Source: Burkholderiaceae bacterium 26 (GTDB lineage: Bacteria > Pseudomonadota > Gammaproteobacteria > Burkholderiales > Burkholderiaceae). Taken from it: 56,164 nt of DNA. The notes under the pieces were generated by a model, which searched no databases, was not told where the DNA came from, and was given only the letters and a program-made list of their open reading frames with translations. This document shows, in pieces, positions 8,196-16,535 of the stretch (the first letter of the stretch is position 1; each line of letters begins with the position of its first letter). The position numbers and the translations under genes are program-made. The stretch spans positions 1-56,164 of the forward strand of contig JYOB01000019.1 of assembly GCA_000955795.1 (NCBI GenBank), in the 5' to 3' direction.

Positions 8196-8879
8196 ATGAA
8201 TGCTCCCGACAATGTCCCCAGCGTCACCCGGCATAGCCTGCTTGAGGACGTGCTCGCCATCGTTACCGGTACGCTGTTCGTGTCGCTCGGCATCACACTG
8301 TTCAAGCAGGGCGGTCTGCTGTCAGGCGGGACGGCCGGCGTGGCCTTCCTGATTCACTACGCCACATCGCTGCCCTTTGGCGTGGTGTTCTTCACCATCA
8401 ATCTGCCGTTCTATTACCTGGCGGTGCGGCACATGGGATGGCGCTTCACGCTCAAGACGTTTTGTGCAGTGGCGCTGGTGTCGTGGCTGAGCGAGGTGCA
8501 CGCGCATTTCGTACAGCTGGGATCGCTCAATCCGCTGTATGCGGGTGTCATTGGCGGTACGTTGATGGGCGTGGGCTTTATCGTCCTGTTTCGGCACCAG
8601 GCCAGCCTGGGCGGCGTCAACATCGTCGCGCTGTATCTGCAGGACAAGTACGGCATTCGCGCTGGCAAACTGCAGATGGCGGTGGATGTGGGCATCGTGT
8701 TGGCCTCGCTGGTCGTGGTCAGCCCGATGGCACTTGCGGCCTCGCTGGTCGGGGCGGTCGCGCTCAACCTCAGCATTGCGTTGAACCATCGGCCCGGTCG
8801 CTACGTGGCCGCACAGCCTGCCAGCACTGCCCACGAGCATGTCGGCAGCAACGGCTCGCCGGGTTCCTCAGTGGCTTAG
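8196..8879 (+). CDS. YitT-family membrane protein
   Basis: A 227-residue integral membrane protein of the YitT family (formerly DUF161). About five to six membrane segments are visible, with the family-like glycine-rich stretch GGLLSGGTAGVAFLIHYATS at residues 48-67 and GVIGGTLMGVGFIVLFRHQA in the middle. It lacks the cytoplasmic C-terminal DUF2179 domain of the longer Gram-positive members and ends in a low-complexity Ser/Gly tail. The substrate is unknown; some relatives are annotated as transporters without proof. It is preceded by a good AAGGAG ribosome site and appears to be a single-gene unit. Confidence 0.85.
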   Translation: MNAPDNVPSVTRHSLLEDVLAIVTGTLFVSLGITLFKQGGLLSGGTAGVAFLIHYATSLPFGVVFFTINLPFYYLAVRHMGWRFTLKTFCAVALVSWLSEVHAHFVQLGSLNPLYAGVIGGTLMGVGFIVLFRHQASLGGVNIVALYLQDKYGIRAGKLQMAVDVGIVLASLVVVSPMALAASLVGAVALNLSIALNHRPGRYVAAQPASTAHEHVGSNGSPGSSVA

Positions 8880-9239
8880 CAAGGCTGCGGCGCGTTGCGT
8901 CGAGCATAGATTGCCTACGTCACCAGCACGCACCGCATGTAGGCGGCGATGCAGCAGTGCAGCGCAGTGTTGACCGAGCCCGTCAGCTCCAACGAGATGC
9001 CGAAGCTCTTCGGGATGAAAAACCCGCCATGCGCGCTGATGATGGGGCGTAAAGCCCAGCAAGGCAGCTGATTCCTTGCGTGCATCCTGCGCAGGCTGAT
9101 GTTGCGCCGCTTCGGGCTGCACCCGCTTAGCCAGAGAACGCAGCAGCTGGCTCGTGTGCCCGTCAAAGCACCTCGACAGACTTTATTTTTCCCGATCACC
9201 GTCACCAGCAAACACGGCACGATTCCATTACACTGTTAG
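8880..9239. other. Gene-free stretch between the YitT and DHA2 genes
   Basis: No gene can be supported here. A minus-strand frame ending near 8915 encodes a mildly hydrophobic C-terminus but has no credible start, ribosome site or recognised family; it may be a decayed small gene. The right part leads into the promoter of the exporter gene. Confidence 0.4.
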
Positions 9240-9265
9240 TTGACGCATCAATCGTTGATGCATCA
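9240..9265. promoter_or_regulatory. Palindromic operator and -35 region of the DHA2 exporter gene
   Basis: A 25-bp near-palindrome (9241-9265) has 11-bp arms with one mismatch around a TCG centre; the inner GCATCAA/TTGATGC arms are perfect. It overlaps a TTGACG that could serve as a -35 box (9240-9245). Its size and position suit a MarR-type repressor, and a MarR gene follows the exporter. Confidence 0.5.
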
Positions 9266-9286
9266 TTTGTATTCCTCCCCGCCGCC

Positions 9287-10879
9287 ATGGCCGTCCACAC
9301 CGCGCTCCCGCACTCCCATACCCAGGTCCTGCCGTTCAAGGAATCGCTCTTGGCGATGATCGGCATCTGCTTTGTCGTTGTTCTGGTCGCCTTCGACCAA
9401 ACCGTGGTCGGCACGGCGCTGCCCACGGTGGTGGCGGAACTCAAAGGCTTTGAGCTGTATGCCTGGGTGGCGACGTCGTACCTGCTGACATCGGTGGTGA
9501 CGGTGCCGATTTTTGGCCGCCTGGGAGACTTTTACGGGCGCAAGCCGTTTGTGATTGCCTCCATCGTGGTGTTCACATTGGCCTCGGTCATGTGCGGCAT
9601 GGCGGGCAGCATGACGTTCCTGGTGTGGTCGCGGGCGCTGCAGGGCATTGGTGGCGGCATGCTGGTCGGCACGGCTTACGCGTGCATTCCCGATCTCTTT
9701 CCCGATGCGCGTGTACGTTTGCGCTGGCAGGTGATGCTGAGTGCGTCGTTTGGTATTGCCAACGCCATCGGCCCGACGCTGGGCGGCTGGATGACGCAGG
9801 CGTTCGGCTGGCGTTCTGTGTTTTACGTGAACATTCCGTTCGGCGTGCTGGGGCTGTGGTTTGCCTGGCGCTTCCTGCCGCATCTGCGCCAGAACGTGCA
9901 CACCGGGCGTATCCGGCTGGACTGGCAGGGCGCGGTGCTGATCACGGTGGCGCTTGGTGCGCTGCAGTTGTTCGTGGAATGGCTGCCGCGGCATGGCCTG
10001 TCGTTGCCGCTATTCGGTTGGCTGGTGCTGTCGGCCGCGGCGTTCGTTGCGCTGTGGTGGTGGGAGCAGCGTGCCGAGCAGCCGCTATTGCCGTTCGACA
10101 TGCTGCGCAATCCTGCGCTGGCCGCGCTGTTCATGCTGGCGTTGCTGTCGGGTTTCTCGATGTTTGCGGTGCTGTTCTATGCGCCGTTGCTGTTCCAGGG
10201 CGGGTTTGGCATGTCGCCTCAGGAAGCCGGTCTTGTGATTACGCCGCTGGTGGTGTGTATCACGTTGGGCAGCATCATCAACGGGCGCATCGTCACGCGC
10301 ATTCCCAATCCCAACGCCATGCTGTATGCGGGCTTTGCGCTGCTGACCGTAGCGGTGGCCGGCATGTCGGTGTCGTCCAAGGGCATGCCGCATACGGTGC
10401 TGACGCTGCTGATGCTGCTAGCTGGGCTGGGCCTCGGTTTCGTGCTGCCCAATCTGACGGTGTTTGCCCAGCAGACGGCCGGCCGTGCGCATCTGGGCAT
10501 TGCCACGGCGCTGCTGCAATCGCTGCGCATGGTGGGCGGCATGGTGGGCACGGCGCTGGTCGGCACGCTGGTGAGCGAGCGCTATGCCTCGGGCGTTGCC
10601 AATGCGCTAAGCGCAGACAGTGCGATGCAATGGCTGCGCCAGCTTGCCGATCCCGAAATTCTCATCGATCATGACTCGCAAGCCGCCTTGCTCTCGCAGT
10701 TGCATGCTGCCGGCCACGACGGTGCGGCGCTGCTCGAAGCTGCGCGCCATGTGCTGGTGGGTGCCATCCATATCGGCCTGATCGTGGCGACGGTGGTGGC
10801 GCTGATCGGCCTTTGGTATGTGCGCCGCGTGCCGCCCGTGGTGCTGCACCATGTCGAGCCTGTGCAACATACGGAATAG
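9287..10879 (+). CDS. DHA2-family (EmrB/QacA-type) drug exporter
   Basis: A 530-residue major facilitator with about 14 membrane segments, the length and layout of the DHA2 drug:proton antiporters. The start of the protein has the family word AFDQTVVGTALPTVVAEL (helix 1, bearing the conserved Asp). GRLGDFYGRKP is the motif A loop and GPTLGGWMT the motif C helix. It probably exports toxic organic compounds across the inner membrane; the substrate is unknown. No clear ribosome site precedes the ATG. It is followed after 58 bp by a MarR gene, and the palindrome upstream suggests that this MarR protein represses it. Confidence 0.9.
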   Translation: MAVHTALPHSHTQVLPFKESLLAMIGICFVVVLVAFDQTVVGTALPTVVAELKGFELYAWVATSYLLTSVVTVPIFGRLGDFYGRKPFVIASIVVFTLASVMCGMAGSMTFLVWSRALQGIGGGMLVGTAYACIPDLFPDARVRLRWQVMLSASFGIANAIGPTLGGWMTQAFGWRSVFYVNIPFGVLGLWFAWRFLPHLRQNVHTGRIRLDWQGAVLITVALGALQLFVEWLPRHGLSLPLFGWLVLSAAAFVALWWWEQRAEQPLLPFDMLRNPALAALFMLALLSGFSMFAVLFYAPLLFQGGFGMSPQEAGLVITPLVVCITLGSIINGRIVTRIPNPNAMLYAGFALLTVAVAGMSVSSKGMPHTVLTLLMLLAGLGLGFVLPNLTVFAQQTAGRAHLGIATALLQSLRMVGGMVGTALVGTLVSERYASGVANALSADSAMQWLRQLADPEILIDHDSQAALLSQLHAAGHDGAALLEAARHVLVGAIHIGLIVATVVALIGLWYVRRVPPVVLHHVEPVQHTE

Positions 10880-10937
10880 GCGAGACACGCCGGAGCGGTT
10901 AGGATGCGCGGTTCCCCAGCAATCTCAGCCCTGATCG

Positions 10938-11435
10938 ATGACCTCTGAACGCGAACGCTTCGCCGTCATGCACCAGTTCGGCCGCACCTATCGTGCGTTC
11001 ATGGCCGCCTTCGAGGCGCATGTCGGCCAGCCGATGCCGCGCTGGCGCATCCTGCTGGCGCTGCACGACAACACCGGCGGCGGCATGGCCCAGAAGCAGC
11101 TCGCCGAGCGACTGCAAATGGACCCCGGCGCGCTCACCCGCCAGCTCAAGGTGCTCGAGCAGCTCGGCTGGATTGAACGCACAACCGATGCGCGCGACAA
11201 CCGGCTGACCAACGTGTCGCTGTCAGATGCCGGCCTGGCCATCGTGCTCGAATGCATGCCGCGCCGCATCGCCTTCATCAATGCCACGCTCGATGGGCTG
11301 CCGGATGATCTCGTCCACGCGCTGTCCGAAGCGCTGGCGCAAATCGAAACCCGCCTGGCTGAAGTGCCGGCGCTGGCCGCTGCGGCCTCCACTGCATCCG
11401 ATATCAAGACCGCAGATCAGCCCGCAGACCGCTAA
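10938..11435 (+). CDS. MarR-family transcriptional regulator
   Basis: A 165-residue MarR regulator. The winged helix lies at about residues 35-100, including MAQKQLAERLQMDPGALTRQ (recognition helix region) and the wing word TTDARDNRLTNVSLSDAG, which is typical of the family. A flexible Ala/Thr-rich tail ends the protein. It is co-directional with the DHA2 exporter 58 bp upstream. The likely role is ligand-relieved repression of that exporter through the palindrome at 9241-9265, as in the EmrR and MexR type systems. The CorA-like gene starts 29 bp downstream and may be cotranscribed. Confidence 0.9.
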   Translation: MTSERERFAVMHQFGRTYRAFMAAFEAHVGQPMPRWRILLALHDNTGGGMAQKQLAERLQMDPGALTRQLKVLEQLGWIERTTDARDNRLTNVSLSDAGLAIVLECMPRRIAFINATLDGLPDDLVHALSEALAQIETRLAEVPALAAAASTASDIKTADQPADR

Positions 11436-11464
11436 TGCGCGCTGAATGCGTTCCGGAGACAACC

Positions 11465-12436
11465 ATGTCCATGGTGATCAACAGCGCGCTGTACCGTAAC
11501 GGCAAGCGCGAGCGTGACCTTTCCGTCGAGGCCATCAGCGACGTGCTGCACACGCCGGGCTCGTTTGTCTGGCTGGGTCTGCATGAGCCGGACAACGCCA
11601 TGCTCGACCGCGTGCAGGAGGAGTTCGGCCTGCACGATCTTGCCATTGAAGATGCGCGCAATGCGCACCAGCGGCCCAAACTCGAGCTGTACGGCGACGT
11701 GCTCTTCATCGTGCTGAACACCGCGCAGATGGAAAACGGCAACGTCGTCTTTGGTGAGACGCACCTGTTTGTCGGCAGGGATTTTCTCGTTTCTGTGCGG
11801 CATGGGCCGTCGGCCTCATATTCGCCGGTGCGCGAGCGTTGCGAGCGCACGCCGCAACTGCTGGCCAAGGGCGCACCGTTTGCGCTGTACGCGGTGATGG
11901 ACTTTGTGGTCGACAACTATCAGCCGGTGCTTGAACGCCTGCAGGAAGAGTTCGAGCACATCGAAAGCCAGATCTTTGGCGACACGTTCGATCGCGCGGC
12001 CATCGAGCGGCTCTATACGCTCAAGCGCCAGCTTCTGCGGCTGCGCAACGCGGCATTGCCAGTGGAAGACATTGCCGGCCAACTCGTGCGCCTGCATGAA
12101 GACGTGGTGCCCAAAGAGCTGCGCGCATATTTTCGCGACATTGCGGACCATGCGCACCGCGCGGTGGGCGCACTCGACGTGATTCGCGAAATGCTGACCA
12201 CGGCCATCTCCGTGAACGTGGCGCTGGTGTCGGTCACGCAGAACGACATCGTGAAGCGCCTGGCCGGGTGGGGCGCTATTCTGGCAATTCCAACCGTGGT
12301 GTTCAGCAACTACGGCATGAACTTCAAGGGCATGCCGGAGCTGGAGCATCCGGCTGGGTACCCCATCGTGCTGGCGTGCACGGCTACCGCTTGCGTGTGG
12401 CTGTATCGCAAATTGCGCAAATCAGGCTGGATCTAG
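11465..12436 (+). CDS. CorA-family divalent cation transporter
   Basis: A 323-residue CorA-family protein. The long helical cytoplasmic domain ends in two membrane helices, and the signature GMN is at residues 284-286 (YGMNFKGMPE) just after the first of them. The family forms pentameric magnesium, cobalt or zinc channels in the inner membrane; which metal is used here cannot be read from the sequence. I chose the ATG at 11465, which has GGAG seven bases upstream, over an in-frame ATG at 11435 that overlaps the MarR stop. The tag gene follows after 10 bp, so both probably share an mRNA. Confidence 0.9.
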   Translation: MSMVINSALYRNGKRERDLSVEAISDVLHTPGSFVWLGLHEPDNAMLDRVQEEFGLHDLAIEDARNAHQRPKLELYGDVLFIVLNTAQMENGNVVFGETHLFVGRDFLVSVRHGPSASYSPVRERCERTPQLLAKGAPFALYAVMDFVVDNYQPVLERLQEEFEHIESQIFGDTFDRAAIERLYTLKRQLLRLRNAALPVEDIAGQLVRLHEDVVPKELRAYFRDIADHAHRAVGALDVIREMLTTAISVNVALVSVTQNDIVKRLAGWGAILAIPTVVFSNYGMNFKGMPELEHPAGYPIVLACTATACVWLYRKLRKSGWI

Positions 12437-12446
12437 GAGACAACAC

Positions 12447-13004
12447 ATGGCGCGCTGCTGCTGGGCGGGCGAAGACCCGCAGATGATCGCGTACCACGAC
12501 AACGAATGGGGCGTGCCCTCGCACGATGATCGTCACCTCTACGAGATGCTGATCCTGGAGGGTGCGCAGGCCGGGTTGTCGTGGCAGACCATCCTGCGCA
12601 AGCGGGCGCGCTACCAGGAAGTGTTCGAGGGATTTGATGCCGCACGCGTGGCGCGCTTCACGCCGGCACGCATCGAAAAGCTGCTCGCTGATCCGGGCAT
12701 CGTGCGTAATCGCGCCAAGGTGGAAGGCGCCGTCATCAACGCGCGCAAGGTGCTGGAACTTCAGGAAGAAATGGGTTCGCTCGACACATTCCTGTGGGCG
12801 TTTGTCGATGGCAAGACCATCGTCAACCGCTGGGATAGCTATCGCGACGCCCCCGCCGCGACTGATGCGTCCAAGGCAATGAGCAAGGCGCTGGTCAAGC
12901 GCGGTTTCAAGTTCGTCGGCCCGACCATCTGCTACGCCTTCATGCAGGCCACCGGCATGGTCGATGACCACGAGGCCGGGTGCTTTCGCGCCGGGAAGGT
13001 CTAG
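12447..13004 (+). CDS. tag: DNA-3-methyladenine glycosylase I
   Basis: A 185-residue constitutive-type 3-methyladenine DNA glycosylase, which removes 3-methyladenine from alkylated DNA in base excision repair. The family start YHDNEWGVP is at residues 16-24. The zinc ligands of the Escherichia coli enzyme are all present at the same numbers: C4, H17, H175 and C179. The ribosome site AGGAG lies just after the stop of the CorA-like gene, 10 bp upstream. The gene ends 7 bp before the convergent cytochrome c gene, with no clear terminator between them. Confidence 0.95.
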   Translation: MARCCWAGEDPQMIAYHDNEWGVPSHDDRHLYEMLILEGAQAGLSWQTILRKRARYQEVFEGFDAARVARFTPARIEKLLADPGIVRNRAKVEGAVINARKVLELQEEMGSLDTFLWAFVDGKTIVNRWDSYRDAPAATDASKAMSKALVKRGFKFVGPTICYAFMQATGMVDDHEAGCFRAGKV

Positions 13005-13011
13005 TCACCAA

Positions 13012-13341
13012 CTACCTGGCGGCAACTGGCTTGAGCTGCAAGATCCAACGTGAGAACCGGTCGGCCTCTTCCGGCGTGATCGCGTTCGGCGGCATGGTGC
13101 CGGCGCCCCATTTGCCGCTGCTGCCTTTGAGCATGCTGTTCTTCAGTTTGGCAACCGCATCAGGATCGTCCTTGTAGTGCTCGGCAATCGAGCGGAAGGG
13201 CGGCCCGATCTTGGTCGTGTCCATCGTGTGGCACGCACGGCACGTCTCTTCGCTGGAAGAAGGCGCGGCGTGCCCGGGCACAACCAGCATGCCGGACAAC
13301 GCCGCAAACATGGAGAGCACTGCCGATTTCTTCAATGTCAT
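13012..13341 (-). CDS. Periplasmic class I c-type cytochrome
   Basis: A 109-residue small cytochrome c. It has a signal peptide (residues 1 to about 25, cut after VPGHAA), a haem-binding CRACH at 34-38 and a likely methionine ligand at M83 (GAGTMPP), as in cytochromes of the c551/c8 type. It is a soluble periplasmic electron carrier. It is the last gene of the porin / LVIVD-protein group, 72 bp after the LVIVD gene; a stable hairpin in this gap may lower or separate its expression. The pairing suggests that it takes electrons from a periplasmic oxidation, possibly one that involves the LVIVD protein; that link is inference. Confidence 0.9.
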   Translation of the reverse strand: MTLKKSAVLSMFAALSGMLVVPGHAAPSSSEETCRACHTMDTTKIGPPFRSIAEHYKDDPDAVAKLKNSMLKGSSGKWGAGTMPPNAITPEEADRFSRWILQLKPVAAR

Positions 13342-13364
13342 GGATTCTGCATTTGGTAGATGCA

Positions 13365-13397
13365 GGCGCCCGCTGCAAGCCTGTGCAGGCGGGCGCC
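13365..13397 (-). terminator. Hairpin between the LVIVD and cytochrome c genes
   Basis: GGCGCCCGC (13365-13373) pairs with GCGGGCGCC (13389-13397). An inner TGCA/TGCA pairing extends the stem to 13 bp with one bulged base. There is no T-run, so it may be an attenuator or an mRNA-end stabiliser rather than a full terminator. Confidence 0.45.
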
Positions 13398-13413
13398 CGG
13401 TGCGAAAGGCTGA

Positions 13414-15228
13414 CTAGCGATGCGGCCAGGGCTTGGCAGGTGCGCCCATCACAGGCTCGCCCAGCAACGGCGTCGACAGCGCGTAGGCGCCATCTTCCGT
13501 AAAGGCCCAGATGATGTTGCGGTCGTACTCGGTGTAGATCGCGAACACACCCTTGCCCAGCGTGTACGAAGGGAGCTGTGTCTGATCCGCAAGCGCGGGG
13601 ATGAAATAGCCCGCGATGGACGGATGTGCCGGGTCTTTCACGTCATAGATCTGCACGCCCGCGTTGTAGAACGAGTACGGAACGATGCCTTGTTTCCAGC
13701 CGCCAGGCTGGCCGATGGCATTGGCACGCTTCGGGCCGTAGTTGCCTCCGCGCTGGCAGAAGCTCGTGAATGGCGCACCCTGCGGAATCTCGGGCTCGGG
13801 CAGCTTGGTCGCGATCTTCAGGTGCTTCGGGTCGCGTGCATCGACCACGAAGATGTCTTTGTACGGTTCATAGCAATCGCGGTTCATCGGATAGCCGTTG
13901 GTGAACACATAGCCCGTGCGCGCGTACTGGCTTACGTCGGCGTTGTCGTACTCCGTGCCGGCAAAGCTTGGCGGTGTGTTCACGTTGCTGAGCATCTTCG
14001 GATTGGCCGGGTCGGACAGATCGAATGAATACAACCCGAGGCCGCCCATCGCGCCAAATCCGATCTTGCCGCCCGCTTCCAGTGGCTTGGGCAGGAAGAT
14101 CGGGTTGCGCGAACCCATCCATGACGTGCGGTTGCCCGCGCGCGGGTTCATCAGATAAGCCTGTTCGTGTTCAGGATTGCCGAGGATCTGGCCTGGCACC
14201 GCAATTTGCGAGACGAACTTCGGATCGGCCGGATCAGACATGTCCCACACTTGGTAGCCCGGCGAGTACAGATAGTTCGGATACTCCGTCAGCGCGTAGC
14301 TGTCATCCGGCGCGGACGACAGGATCATGTATTTGCCGCCATAGTATTCAGGCGCGTCCAGCGAGCCGGAGCCTTGCTGCTGGCCGATTGGCGCGTTGGG
14401 ATGCTGGTAGTCGGTCGTCCGGGTCGCGATCAGCTTCCATTGGTCAGGCAGCGGCCCGTCCATCTCGAATACCTTGAAGCCCTTGAGCGAGTTGTAGCTG
14501 CGCTGTGCGGCCACTTTGTCGGGCTGATCGATCTTTTCGGTCATGAGGCCATAGCGGCCGATCTCGAACGAAGCGACGAGCACCGGCTTGCCGAGCTTCT
14601 TGCTCCACGCGATGGTGGCGCCGCCCAGATAGTCCTGCACGGTGTTCGGATCGTACTTCTCGCTCGAACCCTTCGGGCCCCACACGCCACCCTTGGAAAA
14701 TACGACCTTGCCGTTGGCCGGATCGGTCACGTCCATGATGCGCAGGTAGTCGCGGTCGTGGATGTACAGGTAACGCTTGCCCTGAAAGTCGAGGATGTTG
14801 TTCCACGCATGAAAGGGCGAGCCGACACCCGGATAGAACGCCAGCACCTTGACGTTCTTGGCGTAGCTCTTCTTGTCCCACGAGGTCATCTCGCCAGGGA
14901 AGCGCTTGCCTTCATGCACTTCCGGCGTGGCCTTCGGCCAGATGAACTTACCGGTGGCCGGGTCCATGCCGTAGTCGACACCCGCCTTGAGCGAGGCAGG
15001 CTTGCGGTCAGGCGTCAGGCGCAACCAGCCGGCCAGGTATGGGTCTTTCACGTTGGGCGTGCCGGGTGTGCCCGAAGGCGCAGCGGCCGGTGCCTGGCTG
15101 GGTGCTGCCTCAGCCGTAGGCGCGGGGCCGGACGCCATCACTTGCGATGATGCCGTGGCCAAAATGAACGCGAGCGTCGCGCCCTGTGTCAGGGCTGTTT
15201 TCAGACGCGGATATCGCGATCGAAGCAT
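13414..15228 (-). CDS. Secreted LVIVD-repeat beta-propeller protein
   Basis: A 604-residue exported protein with a signal peptide (residues 1 to about 33, ending SSQVMASG) and a Pro/Ala-rich linker. At least five LVIVD-type repeats follow, each with a D(V/L/M)xDP core: RIMDVTDPANGK, QVWDMSDPADPK, YSFDLSDPANPK, FVVDARDPKHLK and QIYDVKDPAHPS. Such repeats build beta-propellers; the family has no settled function. No haem or lipid motif is seen. It lies 27 bp after a porin gene and before a cytochrome c gene, so it belongs to one envelope-located unit behind a promoter with GntR-type operators. It could be a binding or scaffold protein, or a periplasmic enzyme, for the regulon's substrate. Confidence 0.85.
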   Translation of the reverse strand: MLRSRYPRLKTALTQGATLAFILATASSQVMASGPAPTAEAAPSQAPAAAPSGTPGTPNVKDPYLAGWLRLTPDRKPASLKAGVDYGMDPATGKFIWPKATPEVHEGKRFPGEMTSWDKKSYAKNVKVLAFYPGVGSPFHAWNNILDFQGKRYLYIHDRDYLRIMDVTDPANGKVVFSKGGVWGPKGSSEKYDPNTVQDYLGGATIAWSKKLGKPVLVASFEIGRYGLMTEKIDQPDKVAAQRSYNSLKGFKVFEMDGPLPDQWKLIATRTTDYQHPNAPIGQQQGSGSLDAPEYYGGKYMILSSAPDDSYALTEYPNYLYSPGYQVWDMSDPADPKFVSQIAVPGQILGNPEHEQAYLMNPRAGNRTSWMGSRNPIFLPKPLEAGGKIGFGAMGGLGLYSFDLSDPANPKMLSNVNTPPSFAGTEYDNADVSQYARTGYVFTNGYPMNRDCYEPYKDIFVVDARDPKHLKIATKLPEPEIPQGAPFTSFCQRGGNYGPKRANAIGQPGGWKQGIVPYSFYNAGVQIYDVKDPAHPSIAGYFIPALADQTQLPSYTLGKGVFAIYTEYDRNIIWAFTEDGAYALSTPLLGEPVMGAPAKPWPHR

Positions 15229-15255
15229 GGGGTTTCTCCTTGGAATGAAGACGGA

Positions 15256-16296
15256 TCAGAATGCGTGGCGGATGCCGATCTGGAAGCCGGTGGGACTCTG
15301 GCCTGCGTTCGGGTAGGCCTGCCACGTCACCGGATACGGGACCGACACGTTGTTCTTCAGCTTGATGTGCGCGACGGTTGCATACAGGTCGGTCCGCTTG
15401 GATAGCCCGTAGATGTAGCCCGCTACGAAACCCACGGCGTTGGAGACTTTCGTGTTGTTGTCGTCGTGGCGGTAGACGGCGCTTGCATAGACGCGGCTGC
15501 GGCCGTCGATGTTCCAGCGCGCGCCGAGCTGCGCGTCCCACCCGCGCGAGTTGAACGCAACGTACGGCGGGTAGGCGTAGTAACCGTTGTACGTGTGGAA
15601 GATGGCCGTGGGCTCGAAGCCGCCGATCTTGTAGACGGCAGAGAAATAGTTGTCGCGGGACGAATTGATGCGGCTGCTGTTGAAGATGTCGCGCGTGTAT
15701 TGCAGCTCGCTCACGGCACCCAGGAACAGGGGGCCGCTGCGGTATTCCAGGCTTGTACTCAGGAAGCGCCCTGCACGCGTGGTGTCTTCCAGGCCCGTGG
15801 CGTACATCGCGCGGCCGGTAAAACCGAAGAAGCTTGGTGTCTTGTACTGGATGGCGTTGTCTACGCGGTACGACGCGTAGAAGAACTCCATGTTGTTGAC
15901 CATGCTGAAATCGGCCGCCCAGCTCGGGTCGGCATAGCCGGCAATCCAGTACGACGGCGTGAACTGGCGGCCAAGCGTGATCTCGCCCAGTTTGTCGCTC
16001 TTCAGACCCACAAAGGATTGGCGAAACTGAGTCGCCTGCTTGCCGTCATCGGCCGAGAACATCGGCTCGATCGTGAACACGGCCCGGTTGCCGTCCCCCA
16101 GTTCCTCAACCCCGCTGATGTTGAAGCGCGAGTTGTTCAAGCCTCCACTCGACATGCGCGTGGTGGTGCCGTTGCCCGAAGAAATCAGGTGCGAGATGTT
16201 CAGATCGACGTAGCCGGACAGCCAGACGCGCGAGTCTGCCTGCGCGGTGGCGCACACGCACAGCAGGGCGCCGGCGGCGATGAGGTTCCTTTTCAT
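15256..16296 (-). CDS. Gram-negative general porin (first)
   Basis: A 346-residue beta-barrel porin of the trimeric OmpC/Porin_4 type common in Burkholderiales. It has a signal peptide of about 20 residues (cut after ATAQA), the early SRVWLSGYVDLNI strand, GLKSDKLGEITLGRQFTPSY in the constriction-loop region, and a terminal phenylalanine (QIGIRHAF) for BAM recognition. It should carry small solutes across the outer membrane. It is the first gene of the porin/LVIVD/cytochrome unit. The promoter has a perfect TATAAT (reverse strand of 16441-16446) overlapped by GntR-type operator elements, so it is probably a substrate-inducible porin. Confidence 0.9.
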   Translation of the reverse strand: MKRNLIAAGALLCVCATAQADSRVWLSGYVDLNISHLISSGNGTTTRMSSGGLNNSRFNISGVEELGDGNRAVFTIEPMFSADDGKQATQFRQSFVGLKSDKLGEITLGRQFTPSYWIAGYADPSWAADFSMVNNMEFFYASYRVDNAIQYKTPSFFGFTGRAMYATGLEDTTRAGRFLSTSLEYRSGPLFLGAVSELQYTRDIFNSSRINSSRDNYFSAVYKIGGFEPTAIFHTYNGYYAYPPYVAFNSRGWDAQLGARWNIDGRSRVYASAVYRHDDNNTKVSNAVGFVAGYIYGLSKRTDLYATVAHIKLKNNVSVPYPVTWQAYPNAGQSPTGFQIGIRHAF

Positions 16297-16420
16297 TGGG
16301 TCTCCGAGTTTTTGTGTGTTTGCTGCAGGGAGGGCGGCTTGCGCAGCGGCAGATCGTTTTGTCTGCTCGTGGCTTGCGTAGCCGGCTCTAAGGCCCTTCC
16401 TGTCTGTGTTGATGCTTTCG

Positions 16421-16488
16421 TGTATACACAGACGGAAAAAATTATACGTAGAGAATCATTTGGATTTAGAGCTTTATTTTTTTATACA
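16421..16488 (-). promoter_or_regulatory. Porin-operon promoter with phased TGTATACA operators
   Basis: TGTATACA at 16421-16428 is the core of a 10-bp palindrome GTGTATACAC (16420-16429). ATTATACG (16441-16448) and TTTATACA (16481-16488) follow; the three centres are 20 and 40 bp apart. A minus-strand -10 box TATAAT lies at 16446-16441, so the first palindrome falls just after the start of transcription and the second overlaps the -10. That is a repressor arrangement. The same motif and phasing recur at 19057-19104 and 21951-21997. Confidence 0.65.
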
Positions 16489-16535
16489 AAACGCTGATTT
16501 GGTTATAGCGGGTAGACCCGGATAGCCAGTGCGCG

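Noticed and set aside
8915-9220. Minus-strand frame with a mildly hydrophobic C-terminus
   Set aside because: No credible start; considered as a decayed Pmp3-like small membrane protein, but the match was too weak to claim.
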